Position numbers and translations under genes: made by a program | The notes under the pieces: generated by a model | Databases searched by the model: none | What the model saw: the letters and a program-made list of their open reading frames with translations, nothing else | What the model was told of the DNA's origin: nothing | Source of the DNA: JANOGU01 sp964499865 | Lineage (GTDB): Bacteria > Pseudomonadota > Alphaproteobacteria > Rhodobacterales > Rhodobacteraceae | Direction of reading: 5' to 3' | Assembly: GCA_964499865.1 (NCBI GenBank) | Contig: CAZCPY010000137.1 | Location: 1 to 7,880, forward strand | DNA length: 7,880 nt | Shown here: in pieces, positions 1-5,485 of the stretch | Numbering within the stretch: position 1 is the stretch's first letter | How the letters are laid out: every line of letters begins with the position of its first letter

Positions 1-1259
1 TCGGCGAGGACCTGATGTCCCGCGTCTCCTACGCGATGATGAACCCCGGCGGCGATGTGGAGATGACGCGCGCGGTGCGCGAGGCGATGAACACGCTGGC
101 ACTGGCGGTGGCGGGCGAGGCGGGGATCGACCCCCAGCGGATCGTCGAGGTCGTCTTCGTGATGAACCCGGTGATGCACCACCTCCTGATGGGGATCGAC
201 CCGGTGGAACTGGGCCAGGCACCCTTTGCGCTGGCGACCTCGGGGGCGCTGTCGATGGAGGCCCGCGATCTGGATCTGACCGCGATCAATCCCGCCGCGC
301 AGGTCTATGTCCTGCCCTGCATCGCGGGCCATGTGGGGGCCGACTGCGCGGGCGTGGCGTTGTCGGAGGAACCCTACCGGTCCGACGACATGGTGCTGAT
401 CGTGGACGTGGGCACCAACGCGGAGATCCTGCTCGGCAGCAAGGCGCGCGTGCTCGCCTGCTCCTCGCCCACGGGCCCCGCCTTCGAGGGCGCGCAGATC
501 TCGAGCGGCCAGCGCGCCGCCCCCGGCGCCATCGAGCGGGTGGAGATCGACCCCGTGACAAAGGAGCCGCGCTTCCGCGTCATCGGGTCGGACCTGTGGT
601 CCGACGATCCGGGCTTTGCGGCGGCGGTGCCGGTCGTCACCGGCATCTGCGGGTCGGGCATCATCGAGGCGGTGGCCGAGATGCGGATGGCGGGGATCCT
701 CGACGCCTCGGGCCTGATCGGATCGGCCGAACAGACCGGCACGCCCCGCGCCGAACCCACGGGCCGCACGCATGCCTTCCTGCTGCATGACGGCAGCGAC
801 CGCGGCGGCCCGCGCATCCTGGTCACGCAGGGCGACATCCGCGCCATCCAGCTGGCCAAGTCGGCGCTTTACGCCGGTGCGCGCCTGCTGATGGATGAGC
901 TGGGCATCACCCGGGTCGACCGCGTGGTGCTGGCCGGCGCCTTCGGCGCGCATATCAGCCCCAGGCACGCGATGGTGCTGGGGATGATCCCCGACGTGGC
1001 GCTGGACAGGGTCACCTCGGCCGGCAATGCCGCGGGGACCGGCGCGCGCATCGCGCTGCTGAACCGCGCCGCGCGGGCGGGGATCGAGGCGACGGTGGCC
1101 GCGATCCACAAGGTCGAGACGGCAATCGAGCCGCGGTTCCAGGAACACTTCGTCGCCGCCAACGCCATCCCGCACGCGACCGACGCCTTCCCCCACCTGC
1201 CCCCCCTGCCCGAGGTCAGCTTTAACGCCGGCGCCGAGACGCGCAGGCGGCGGCGTTGA
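1..1259 (+). CDS. RACo-like corrinoid-activation ATPase (ASKHA/DUF4445), C-terminal part
   Basis: This is the 3' part of a gene that begins before the window. The frame is open from position 3 (Gly-Glu-Asp-Leu) into the Met at 15, so that ATG is internal; the run GEDLMSRVSYAMMNPGGD is typical of the middle of the family. RACo-type proteins are cytosolic ATPases that reductively reactivate the oxidised Co(II) corrinoid of methyltransferase systems. Full-length members are usually 600-700 residues, with an N-terminal 2Fe-2S ferredoxin domain that would lie upstream. Visible ASKHA features are the phosphate-binding VDVGTNAEILL (about 402-434), SPTGPAFEGAQISSGQ, GICGSGIIEAV, VTQGDIRAIQLAKSA and the adenosine-motif region VVLAGAFGAHI, then AGNAAGTGARIALLN. 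The protein ends in an arginine-rich tail and TGA at 1257-1259. The substrate corrinoid protein cannot be told from this window. The family call is firm; the exact physiological role is inferred. Confidence 0.9.
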   Translation, partial: GEDLMSRVSYAMMNPGGDVEMTRAVREAMNTLALAVAGEAGIDPQRIVEVVFVMNPVMHHLLMGIDPVELGQAPFALATSGALSMEARDLDLTAINPAAQVYVLPCIAGHVGADCAGVALSEEPYRSDDMVLIVDVGTNAEILLGSKARVLACSSPTGPAFEGAQISSGQRAAPGAIERVEIDPVTKEPRFRVIGSDLWSDDPGFAAAVPVVTGICGSGIIEAVAEMRMAGILDASGLIGSAEQTGTPRAEPTGRTHAFLLHDGSDRGGPRILVTQGDIRAIQLAKSALYAGARLLMDELGITRVDRVVLAGAFGAHISPRHAMVLGMIPDVALDRVTSAGNAAGTGARIALLNRAARAGIEATVAAIHKVETAIEPRFQEHFVAANAIPHATDAFPHLPPLPEVSFNAGAETRRRRR

Positions 1260-1263
1260 GCCC

Positions 1264-1291
1264 TTTCCAAGGGCCGCGGATCGGCTAGGCT
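1264..1291 (+). promoter_or_regulatory. Candidate housekeeping promoter for the sigma/anti-sigma unit
   Basis: A -35-like TTTCCA (1264-1269) and a -10-like TAGGCT (1286-1291) are separated by 16 bases in the short gap between the RACo-like gene and the sigma gene. The predicted start lies near 1298, giving a leader of about 25 bases. The same ten bases, CTAGGCTGCG, recur at 4820-4829 in another promoter of this window, which supports a shared promoter motif. No clear Shine-Dalgarno sequence precedes the ATG at 1323. This is motif reading only. Confidence 0.45.
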
Positions 1292-1322
1292 GCGCCCGTT
1301 CCTGCCCGGGGCCCCGCGCCGC

Positions 1323-1868
1323 ATGACCGATGACGACCTCTCCGCCTGCCTGACCCGCGTTGCCGCGGGCGACCGGGGGGCGTTTCGTGAACTCTACGCC
1401 GGCGCCGCGCCGAAACTCATGGGCGTGCTGCTGCGTATGCTCGGCCACAGGGCAGAGGCAGAGGAGGCCTTGCAGGACGTGTTCACCAGGGTCTGGACCC
1501 GCGCCGGGCGGTTCGATCCCGCCAGGGGCAGTGCCGGCGGCTGGCTGGTCGCGGTGGCGCGCAACGCCGCCATCGACCGGCTGCGCGCCAGGCCCCCCGT
1601 GGTCACCGGCGATGACGGCGACGAGGCGGGCGCGGTCGCCGACGGCCGCCCGGGCGCCGAGGCCGGGCTGATCGCCAGGGGCGAGGCGCGGCGCGTCGTC
1701 GACTGCATGGGCCGGCTGGAACCCGACCGGGCGGCGGCGGTGCGCGGCGCCTATCTGCAGGGTCTGAGCTATCAGGACCTGGCCGACCGCCACGCCGTGC
1801 CGCTGAACACCATGCGAACCTGGCTGCGCCGCAGCCTGATCCGCCTGCGGGAGTGCATGGAGCAATGA
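1323..1868 (+). CDS. ECF RNA polymerase sigma factor (RpoE/SigK-like)
   Basis: A 181-residue group IV (extracytoplasmic function) sigma factor that directs RNA polymerase to a small regulon. Region sigma-2 spans about residues 18-93 and includes FRELYAGAAPKLMGVLL, the HRAEAEEALQDVFTRVW stretch and the WLVAVARNAAIDRLRAR segment of regions 2.3-2.4. A Gly/Asp/Ala-rich linker of about 30 residues follows. Region sigma-4 spans about 125-178 with a helix-turn-helix around LSYQDLADRHAVPLNTMRTW. Length is normal for the family. There is no extra C-terminal domain. The stop codon overlaps the start of the anti-sigma gene (ATGA, 1865-1868), so the two are translationally coupled. The partner's type and the nearby FAS1 gene point to the SigK-like branch. 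The inducing signal cannot be read from the sequence. Confidence 0.93.
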   Translation: MTDDDLSACLTRVAAGDRGAFRELYAGAAPKLMGVLLRMLGHRAEAEEALQDVFTRVWTRAGRFDPARGSAGGWLVAVARNAAIDRLRARPPVVTGDDGDEAGAVADGRPGAEAGLIARGEARRVVDCMGRLEPDRAAAVRGAYLQGLSYQDLADRHAVPLNTMRTWLRRSLIRLRECMEQ

Positions 1869-2530
1869 CCGACACCCCCCTTTCCCCGCGCGAGGAAGAC
1901 GCGGCACTGGCCGCCGAATACGTCCTGGGTCTGGGCGACGCCGCCGACCGTGCGGCCGTCGAGGCGCGGCTGCGCAGCGACACCGCCTTCGCCGCCGAGG
2001 TCGCCGCCTGGGAGCGGCGGTTCGAAGGGCTGAACGACGGCTTCGATGCGGTGCCCGCGCCCGCGCTGCTGCCGCAGATCGAGGCGCGGCTGTTCGGCAG
2101 CGCCGAACCGCCGCCCCGCCCGGGCTTCTGGTCGCGGTTCCTGCTGGGGGCGGGGCTGGCCGCCGCCATGCTGCTGGCCGCCGTGCTGGTGCTGCGCGAC
2201 CCCGTGCCGGGCGCGGGCCCGGTGCTGACCGCCGCCCTGCGCGCCGACGGCGCGGCGCTGGCCTTCGACGCGCGGTATCAGGACGGCACGCTGACCGTCA
2301 CGCGGACCGGCGGCGACGGGGCGCCTGCGGGCCGGGCGCATGAGCTGTGGGTGATCGTGGGCACGGCCGCGCCGGTATCGCTGGGTCTGCTGGACCAGGC
2401 GACCTTTGCCCGCGCGCTGGACGCGCTGCCCGAAGGCGCGCTTCTGGCCGTCAGCCTCGAACCCGCGGGCGGGTCGCCCACCGGTGCGCCGACCGGCCCG
2501 GTGCTGGTGACGGGCGCCGTTTCGCTCTGA
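1865..2530 (+). CDS. RskA-type membrane anti-sigma factor
   Basis: A 221-residue protein expected to hold the preceding sigma factor inactive at the inner membrane. The cytoplasmic N-terminal part (residues 1-88) carries the characteristic EEDAALAAEYVLGLGD helix, followed by helices that would bind the sigma factor. One hydrophobic segment spans about residues 92-110 (FLLGAGLAAAMLLAAVLVL). The periplasmic part (about 113-221) matches the RskA C-terminal domain: AHELWVI, SLGLL and the closing motif SLEPAGGSPTGAPTGPVL. There is no cysteine at all, so it is not a zinc-binding (ZAS) anti-sigma factor. I chose the ATG at 1865, which overlaps the sigma stop, over an in-frame GTG at 1853; GGGAG at 1849-1853 lies 11 bases upstream and could serve it. 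Related proteins are often released by regulated proteolysis, which is not shown here. Confidence 0.9.
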   Translation: MTDTPLSPREEDAALAAEYVLGLGDAADRAAVEARLRSDTAFAAEVAAWERRFEGLNDGFDAVPAPALLPQIEARLFGSAEPPPRPGFWSRFLLGAGLAAAMLLAAVLVLRDPVPGAGPVLTAALRADGAALAFDARYQDGTLTVTRTGGDGAPAGRAHELWVIVGTAAPVSLGLLDQATFARALDALPEGALLAVSLEPAGGSPTGAPTGPVLVTGAVSL

Positions 2531-2544
2531 CGCCGCCGTCCGCA

Positions 2545-2569
2545 GCGCGGGGCGGGGTTCGCCCCGCGC
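2545..2569 (+). terminator. Strong GC hairpin after the anti-sigma gene
   Basis: A perfect 10-bp stem, GCGCGGGGCG (2545-2554) with CGCCCCGCGC (2560-2569), closes a five-base loop GGGTT and starts 15 bases after the anti-sigma stop codon. No T-tract follows, so it is not a classical intrinsic terminator. It may instead act with Rho, attenuate read-through or protect the mRNA 3' end. It separates the sigma unit from the FAS1 promoter region. Confidence 0.5.
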
Positions 2570-2580
2570 CCCGCGACCCA

Positions 2581-2598
2581 GATCACGTCGCCGTGATC
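2581..2598. promoter_or_regulatory. 18-bp palindrome, candidate operator
   Basis: A perfect inverted repeat, GATCACG (2581-2587) and CGTGATC (2592-2598) around TCGC, lies 14 bases upstream of the -35 element of the candidate ECF promoter. Its symmetry, spacing and AT-containing half-sites in a very GC-rich region are typical of a site for a dimeric regulator. I cannot assign the regulator. A small RNA hairpin is the alternative reading. Confidence 0.4.
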
Positions 2599-2612
2599 GT
2601 GCCGCCGCCGCC

Positions 2613-2638
2613 GAAACTCTGCTCCCCGGCCAGCCGTT
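2613..2638 (+). promoter_or_regulatory. Candidate ECF-sigma promoter of the FAS1 gene
   Basis: GAAAC at 2613-2617 and CGTT at 2635-2638 are separated by exactly 17 bases. ECF promoters typically have an AAC-containing -35 element and a short CGT-type -10 element with 16-17 bases between; the alphaproteobacterial EcfG form is GGAAC-N16/17-CGTT. The start would lie near 2645, giving a leader of about 45 bases before the FAS1 start codon. Whether the adjacent ECF factor, EcfG or neither reads it is unknown. Confidence 0.42.
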
Positions 2639-2651
2639 GTTCCGGGCATGA

Positions 2652-2669
2652 GGCGGGAATGGTCCCGCC
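2652..2669 (+). promoter_or_regulatory. Leader hairpin upstream of the FAS1 start codon
   Basis: A perfect 7-bp stem, GGCGGGA (2652-2658) with TCCCGCC (2663-2669), closes an ATGG tetraloop. It sits between the predicted transcription start (about 2645) and the ribosome binding site GGGAG (2677-2681). Such a structure near the 5' end could stabilise the mRNA. It does not cover the ribosome binding site. Confidence 0.35.
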
Positions 2670-2690
2670 CGCAACTGGGAGCGACCCCCG

Positions 2691-2729
2691 ATGAAACTCT
2701 TCACCTCCGCCGCTGCGATCCTCGCGCTG
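2691..2729 (+). pseudogene. 5' fragment of the FAS1 gene: start of the signal peptide
   Basis: The ATG at 2691 follows a good ribosome binding site (GGGAG, 2677-2681; 9-base spacing). Thirteen codons give MKLFTSAAAILAL, a classic beginning of a Sec signal peptide: a lysine, then a hydrophobic core. After that the sequence no longer resembles a secreted protein. The missing remainder appears after the N-gap, where GLGLAADNPMVGG would complete the hydrophobic core, a cleavage site and the mature N-terminus. I therefore read this as the true start of the FAS1 gene at 2947-3450, separated from it by an insertion or an assembly error. Translation of 2730-2936 in this frame is probably not part of the native protein. 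Confidence 0.7.
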
Positions 2730-2936
2730 AAGTCACGAAACCCGGCAGGCGAGATCAACATGTCTGGCTGCCGGATCGCATGGGTCGCGCAGTCCCCGGT
2801 GCGGACCTGCGGCGCCGCCACCGCCAGAGTCCCAGCGCCACGAGACCCCCTAGCGTCGCACCATCCGTGCTTCCTCCACCCGCGGAGGCCGGAGGCTGCA
2901 GGTCGACAAGGAACGCTTCCTCGGAGCCTTCCGCGT
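2730..2936. other. Unrelated segment splitting the FAS1 gene (mobile-element end or misassembly)
   Basis: About 207 bases separate the signal-peptide codons from the N-gap. None of the six frames gives a protein I recognise. On the minus strand, an open frame entering from the gap ends at 2755-2757 with a Gly/Ser-rich stretch, a short hydrophobic run (LGGLVALGLW) and an arginine cluster. On the plus strand one frame ends with LQVDKERFLGAFR just before the gap. A contig that breaks inside a gene, next to foreign-looking sequence, is what a repeated insertion sequence often produces. A chimeric contig end is equally possible. I found no terminal inverted repeat or target duplication, and the gap hides the other end. 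Confidence 0.5.
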
Positions 2937-2946
2937 NNNNNNNNNN
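2937..2946. other. Assembly gap (10 N)
   Basis: Ten consecutive Ns. A run of exactly ten is often a placeholder of unknown length rather than a measured distance, so the true spacing and reading frame between the two flanks are unknown. The right flank resumes directly inside the FAS1 coding sequence. Confidence 0.98.
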
Positions 2947-3450
2947 GGCCTGGGCCTTGCCGCCGACAACCCGATGGTCGGCGGCGCGCCGATGTATGAC
3001 AGCAAGAACATCATCGAAAACGCGGTGAACTCGGCCGACCACACCACGCTGGTCGCAGCCGTGCAGGCCGCGGGCCTGGTGGAAACGCTGTCGGGCGCGG
3101 GCCCCTTCACCGTCTTCGCCCCGGTCAACGCCGCCTTCGACGCCCTGCCCGCGGGCACCGTCGAGACGCTGCTCAAGCCCGAGAACAAGGATCAGCTGAC
3201 CAAGATCCTGACCTGCCACGTCGTCGCCGGCAAGGTGATGTCGGATGCCATCGCCAAGATGGTCGCGGACGAGGGCGGCAAGTATCCCGTCAAGACCGTG
3301 GGCGGCTGCGAGTTCACCGCGATGGCGATGGACGGCAAGCTGATGATCGAGGACGGCCAGGGCGGCGTGGCGAATGTCACCATCGCCGACGTGGTGCAGT
3401 CGAACGGCGTGATCCACGTCATCGACAGGGTGCTTCTGCCGGCGATGTAA
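2947..3450 (+). CDS. Secreted fasciclin (FAS1) domain protein, 5' end cut by the gap
   Basis: One FAS1 domain makes up nearly the whole mature protein. The frame starts at the gap with GLGLAADNPMVGGAPMYDSKN, the end of a signal peptide and the usual mature N-terminus of small proteobacterial FAS1 proteins. Landmarks are GPFTVFAPVNAAFDALPAG (H1 region), LTCHVVAGKVMSDAI in the central part, and NVTIADVVQSNGVIHVIDRVLLPAM (H2 region) ending at TAA 3448-3450. Two cysteines (in LTCHVV and VGGCEF) could form a disulfide after export. FAS1 proteins are periplasmic or surface proteins linked to adhesion and cell-envelope interactions; the role here is unknown. The ATG at 2974 is internal, and the true start is the ATG at 2691. 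Position after a sigma/RskA pair suggests control by that sigma factor. Confidence 0.88.
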   Translation, partial: GLGLAADNPMVGGAPMYDSKNIIENAVNSADHTTLVAAVQAAGLVETLSGAGPFTVFAPVNAAFDALPAGTVETLLKPENKDQLTKILTCHVVAGKVMSDAIAKMVADEGGKYPVKTVGGCEFTAMAMDGKLMIEDGQGGVANVTIADVVQSNGVIHVIDRVLLPAM

Positions 3451-3465
3451 GGGCTCCGGCGGATG

Positions 3466-3490
3466 GCGGGGGTGCGTCACTCGCCCCCGC
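3466..3490. other. Stem-loop between convergent genes
   Basis: GCGGGGG (3466-3472) pairs with CCCCCGC (3484-3490) around an 11-base loop, 15 bases after the FAS1 stop codon. It precedes the stronger hairpin at 3508-3535. The two could act together at the 3' end of the FAS1 mRNA. Confidence 0.3.
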
Positions 3491-3507
3491 AGCACCTGCG
3501 CCGGCCG

Positions 3508-3540
3508 GGCCGCCTTCCCTTTCGGGAAGGCGGCCGTCTT
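3508..3540. terminator. Intrinsic terminator between FAS1 and the amidohydrolase gene
   Basis: A perfect 12-bp stem, GGCCGCCTTCCC (3508-3519) with GGGAAGGCGGCC (3524-3535), closes a TTTC tetraloop and is followed by GTCTTTC. It lies between two convergent genes, 57 bases after the FAS1 stop and about 50 bases beyond the stop of the minus-strand gene. The short T-rich tail favours the plus strand; the stem itself could also work for the opposite transcript. Confidence 0.8.
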
Positions 3541-3584
3541 TCAGGGGATTGTCGGGCGTTCTTCAAGTGCCGCGTGAAGCCGGG

Positions 3585-4745
3585 TCACAGCGGCAGCGCG
3601 CGTTCCGCCAGCCGGGCGAAGAAGCTCGCCCCGACCGGCGCCGCCTCGTCGTTGAAGTCGAAGGCCGGATGGTGCCAGCCTGCCCCCAGGCCGGTGCCGA
3701 GGAACAGGTAGCAGCCCGGGCGCGCCTCGAGCAGGTAGGCGAAATCCTCCGACCCCATCTCGCGCCCTGCCGCCCCGTCGACGCCGCCCTCGCCCGCGAT
3801 CTCGGCCGCGACGCGAAGCGCAAAGTCGGTCGCGGCCGGGTCGTTCACGGTGGCCGGATAGCCCCATTCGTAGGTGACCTCGGCCGTCACCCCGTAGGCC
3901 GCCGCATGCCCCTCGACCACCGCATGCAGGCGCGATTTCAACAGCGCCCTCACCGCGGGGTCGAAGGACCGGACCGTGGCCTGGAACCAGGCCTCGTCGG
4001 GCACCACGTTCGACACCGTGCCGGCATGGATCTGCGTGACCGAGATCACCGCCTCGGACAGGGGCGAGACATTGCGCGACAGGATCGTCTGCACCCCCTG
4101 CACCATGCCGACGACGGCGATCACGGGGTCGACGCAGTCCTCGGGCCTCGCGGCATGGCCGCCGCGGCCGCGCACCCGCACGGTCGCGGTATCCACCGCC
4201 GCCATGATCGGCCCCGGCGTGGTGCGGAAGGTGCCGAAGGGCAGGTTTGGCGCATTGTGCAGCGCATAGACGCGCCCGATGCCGAAGCGGTCCAGCATCC
4301 CCTCCTGCACCATCACCTGGGCGCCCGCGCCGTCTTCCTCGCCCGGCTGGAAGATCAGCGCGACGGTGCCCGCAAAGGCGCGCGTCTCGGCCAGGTAGGC
4401 GGCGGCGCCGAGCAGCATGGTGACATGCCCGTCATGCCCGCAGGCATGCATCCGCCCCGGCACCGTCGAGGCATGGGGCGCCCCCGTCGTCTCGTCCATC
4501 GGCAGGGCGTCCATGTCGGCGCGCAGGCCGATCACCGGCCCCGGACGCTGACCCCGGATCAGCGCCACCACCCCGCTTTCGGCGATGCCTTCGTGGATCT
4601 CGTCCACCCCCATCTCGCGCAGGCGGTCGACGATGAAGGCCGCGGTCCGGTGGCAGTCGAGCTTCAGTTCGGGATGCGCATGCAGGTGGCGCCGCCAGGC
4701 GGTCATCTCGGGCGCCATCGCGGCGATGCGGTTCAGCACGGGCAT
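3585..4745 (-). CDS. M20-family amidohydrolase (HipO/aminoacylase-like metallopeptidase)
   Basis: A 386-residue cytosolic enzyme of peptidase family M20D, which hydrolyses N-acyl amino acids such as hippurate or acetylated amino acids using two metal ions. Expected motifs appear in order: RRHLHAHPEL (18-27), GLRADMDALPM (73-83), MHACGHDGH (99-107, with metal ligands C102 and H104), FQPGEED (132-138, E136/E137), ALHNAP (H163), GRGGHAARP (H197, at the dimer interface), MGSEDFAY and HHPAFDFND (H358/H359). All metal ligands appear present, so it should be active. I chose the ATG at 4745 because AAAGGAGA (complement of 4751-4758) lies directly upstream; an in-frame ATG at 4793 would add 16 unlike-family residues. 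It is divergent from the DUF922-like gene. Substrate cannot be told from sequence. Confidence 0.93.
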   Translation of the reverse strand: MPVLNRIAAMAPEMTAWRRHLHAHPELKLDCHRTAAFIVDRLREMGVDEIHEGIAESGVVALIRGQRPGPVIGLRADMDALPMDETTGAPHASTVPGRMHACGHDGHVTMLLGAAAYLAETRAFAGTVALIFQPGEEDGAGAQVMVQEGMLDRFGIGRVYALHNAPNLPFGTFRTTPGPIMAAVDTATVRVRGRGGHAARPEDCVDPVIAVVGMVQGVQTILSRNVSPLSEAVISVTQIHAGTVSNVVPDEAWFQATVRSFDPAVRALLKSRLHAVVEGHAAAYGVTAEVTYEWGYPATVNDPAATDFALRVAAEIAGEGGVDGAAGREMGSEDFAYLLEARPGCYLFLGTGLGAGWHHPAFDFNDEAAPVGASFFARLAERALPL

Positions 4746-4786
4746 GGGCGTCTCCTTTGCCCGGTGATGCCACGGGCGGCAGGGGC

Positions 4787-4804
4787 GCGGCAACCGCTTG
4801 CCGC
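4787..4804. promoter_or_regulatory. Palindrome overlapping the divergent promoter region
   Basis: A perfect inverted repeat, GCGGCAA (4787-4793) and TTGCCGC (4798-4804) around CCGC. The right arm contains the TTGCCG -35 box of the plus-strand promoter. By symmetry the left arm gives TTGCCG on the minus strand, pointing toward the amidohydrolase gene, although the -10 at the right distance there (GCATCA) is poor. A dimeric regulator bound here could control both genes. An alternative is chance symmetry created by two back-to-back -35 boxes. Confidence 0.4.
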
Positions 4805-4826
4805 AGGGCGCGCCGGGGCCTAGGCT
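4798..4826 (+). promoter_or_regulatory. Candidate sigma-70-type promoter of the DUF922-like gene
   Basis: TTGCCG (4798-4803) and TAGGCT (4821-4826) are separated by 17 bases, the ideal spacing. Transcription would start near 4833, about 38 bases before the ATG at 4871. The -10 and following bases (CTAGGCTGCG) repeat the promoter at 1285-1294. This may be the main promoter for the DUF922-like gene, mazG and the amidase gene. Confidence 0.55.
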
Positions 4827-4870
4827 GCGTCCGATTGCCCGCCAACAGATTTCCCGCCAGGAGCGCCGCC

Positions 4871-5482
4871 ATGCCCGCCAGCGTCACCGTCAAGTCGCCC
4901 AAGATCACGAACAAGACCTACACCGTCGCCGGCGACACGCTGGAGGCGATCTACAACGACCTGATCGCCAAGCAGCCCGGCGGCACCGACGCGGTCGGCG
5001 ACTGCACGACACTGGTCACCGTGCCCGCCGTCAAGAAGTTCGACGAGGAAAAGAACGAGAAGTTCAAGGGCAAGGGCGAGGAGGAATGGACCGTCACCGC
5101 CAAGAAGGGGCTGGAGGTCGAGATCGACGCCACGATCACCCTGCCGGTGCTGAAATCGGACGGCAAACTGAAGAAGGCGGCCAGGAAGGAATGGGCGCGC
5201 TGGCTCAAGGACCTGACCGCGCACGAGGACCTGCACGTCGAGGCCGCCAAGACCGCCGCCGAGGACCTGGCCAAGGCGCTGTCGGACATGAAGGGCACCG
5301 GCAAGGGCAAGGACAAGGACGCCGCCATCGCCGCCGCCGAGAAGGACTTCGTCAAGAAATACGACGCGGCCTTCGGCGGCACCAAGGTCGCGGCCGCGGT
5401 CAAGGCGGCGCACCAGAAGCTCGACGCCAAGGGCAACACCTTCACCATGGACCTCGACGCGGGCGCCGACGACAAGGAGTGA
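4871..5482 (+). CDS. DUF922-like putative Zn-dependent protease, lysine-rich
   Basis: A 203-residue protein with the zinc-metalloprotease signature HEDLH (HExxH) at residues 118-122, preceded by KEWARWLKDLTA and followed by an alanine-rich helix. This arrangement, together with the N-terminal YTVAGDTLEAIYNDL and the TITLPVL strand, matches the DUF922 family, described as predicted secreted Zn-dependent proteases. Proteolysis itself is inferred; no activity follows from sequence alone. Unlike typical members it has no signal peptide: the N-terminus is polar with no hydrophobic core. Composition is odd for this genome, with about 32 lysines against only 2 arginines, plus a GTGKGKDKD linker near residue 150. 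The ribosome binding site AGGAG (4859-4863, 7-base spacing) fixes the start; an in-frame ATG at 4757 would lie upstream of the predicted promoter. mazG follows after 38 bases. Confidence 0.75.
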   Translation: MPASVTVKSPKITNKTYTVAGDTLEAIYNDLIAKQPGGTDAVGDCTTLVTVPAVKKFDEEKNEKFKGKGEEEWTVTAKKGLEVEIDATITLPVLKSDGKLKKAARKEWARWLKDLTAHEDLHVEAAKTAAEDLAKALSDMKGTGKGKDKDAAIAAAEKDFVKKYDAAFGGTKVAAAVKAAHQKLDAKGNTFTMDLDAGADDKE

Positions 5483-5485
5483 CCC

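Noticed and set aside
1853..1864. GTG start for the anti-sigma gene, four codons upstream of the ATG
   Set aside because: The ATG at 1865 gives the typical ATGA overlap with the sigma gene and the usual N-terminus; the upstream extension adds only four residues.
1772..2821. Long minus-strand open frame (349 codons) across the anti-sigma gene and the spacer
   Set aside because: Arg/Gly/Ala-rich composition without a domain, lying opposite a clear RskA-type gene and running into the foreign segment.
2974..2976. ATG in the FAS1 gene as the real start
   Set aside because: The frame is open upstream to the gap and encodes the end of a signal peptide (GLGLAADNP), so this ATG is internal. Starting here would give an unexported protein.
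3549..4823. Long plus-strand open frame (424 codons) opposite the M20 amidohydrolase gene
   Set aside because: It is rich in His, Arg and Gly with no recognisable domain, and the minus strand carries every M20 motif in order. It is the usual mirror frame of a GC-rich gene.
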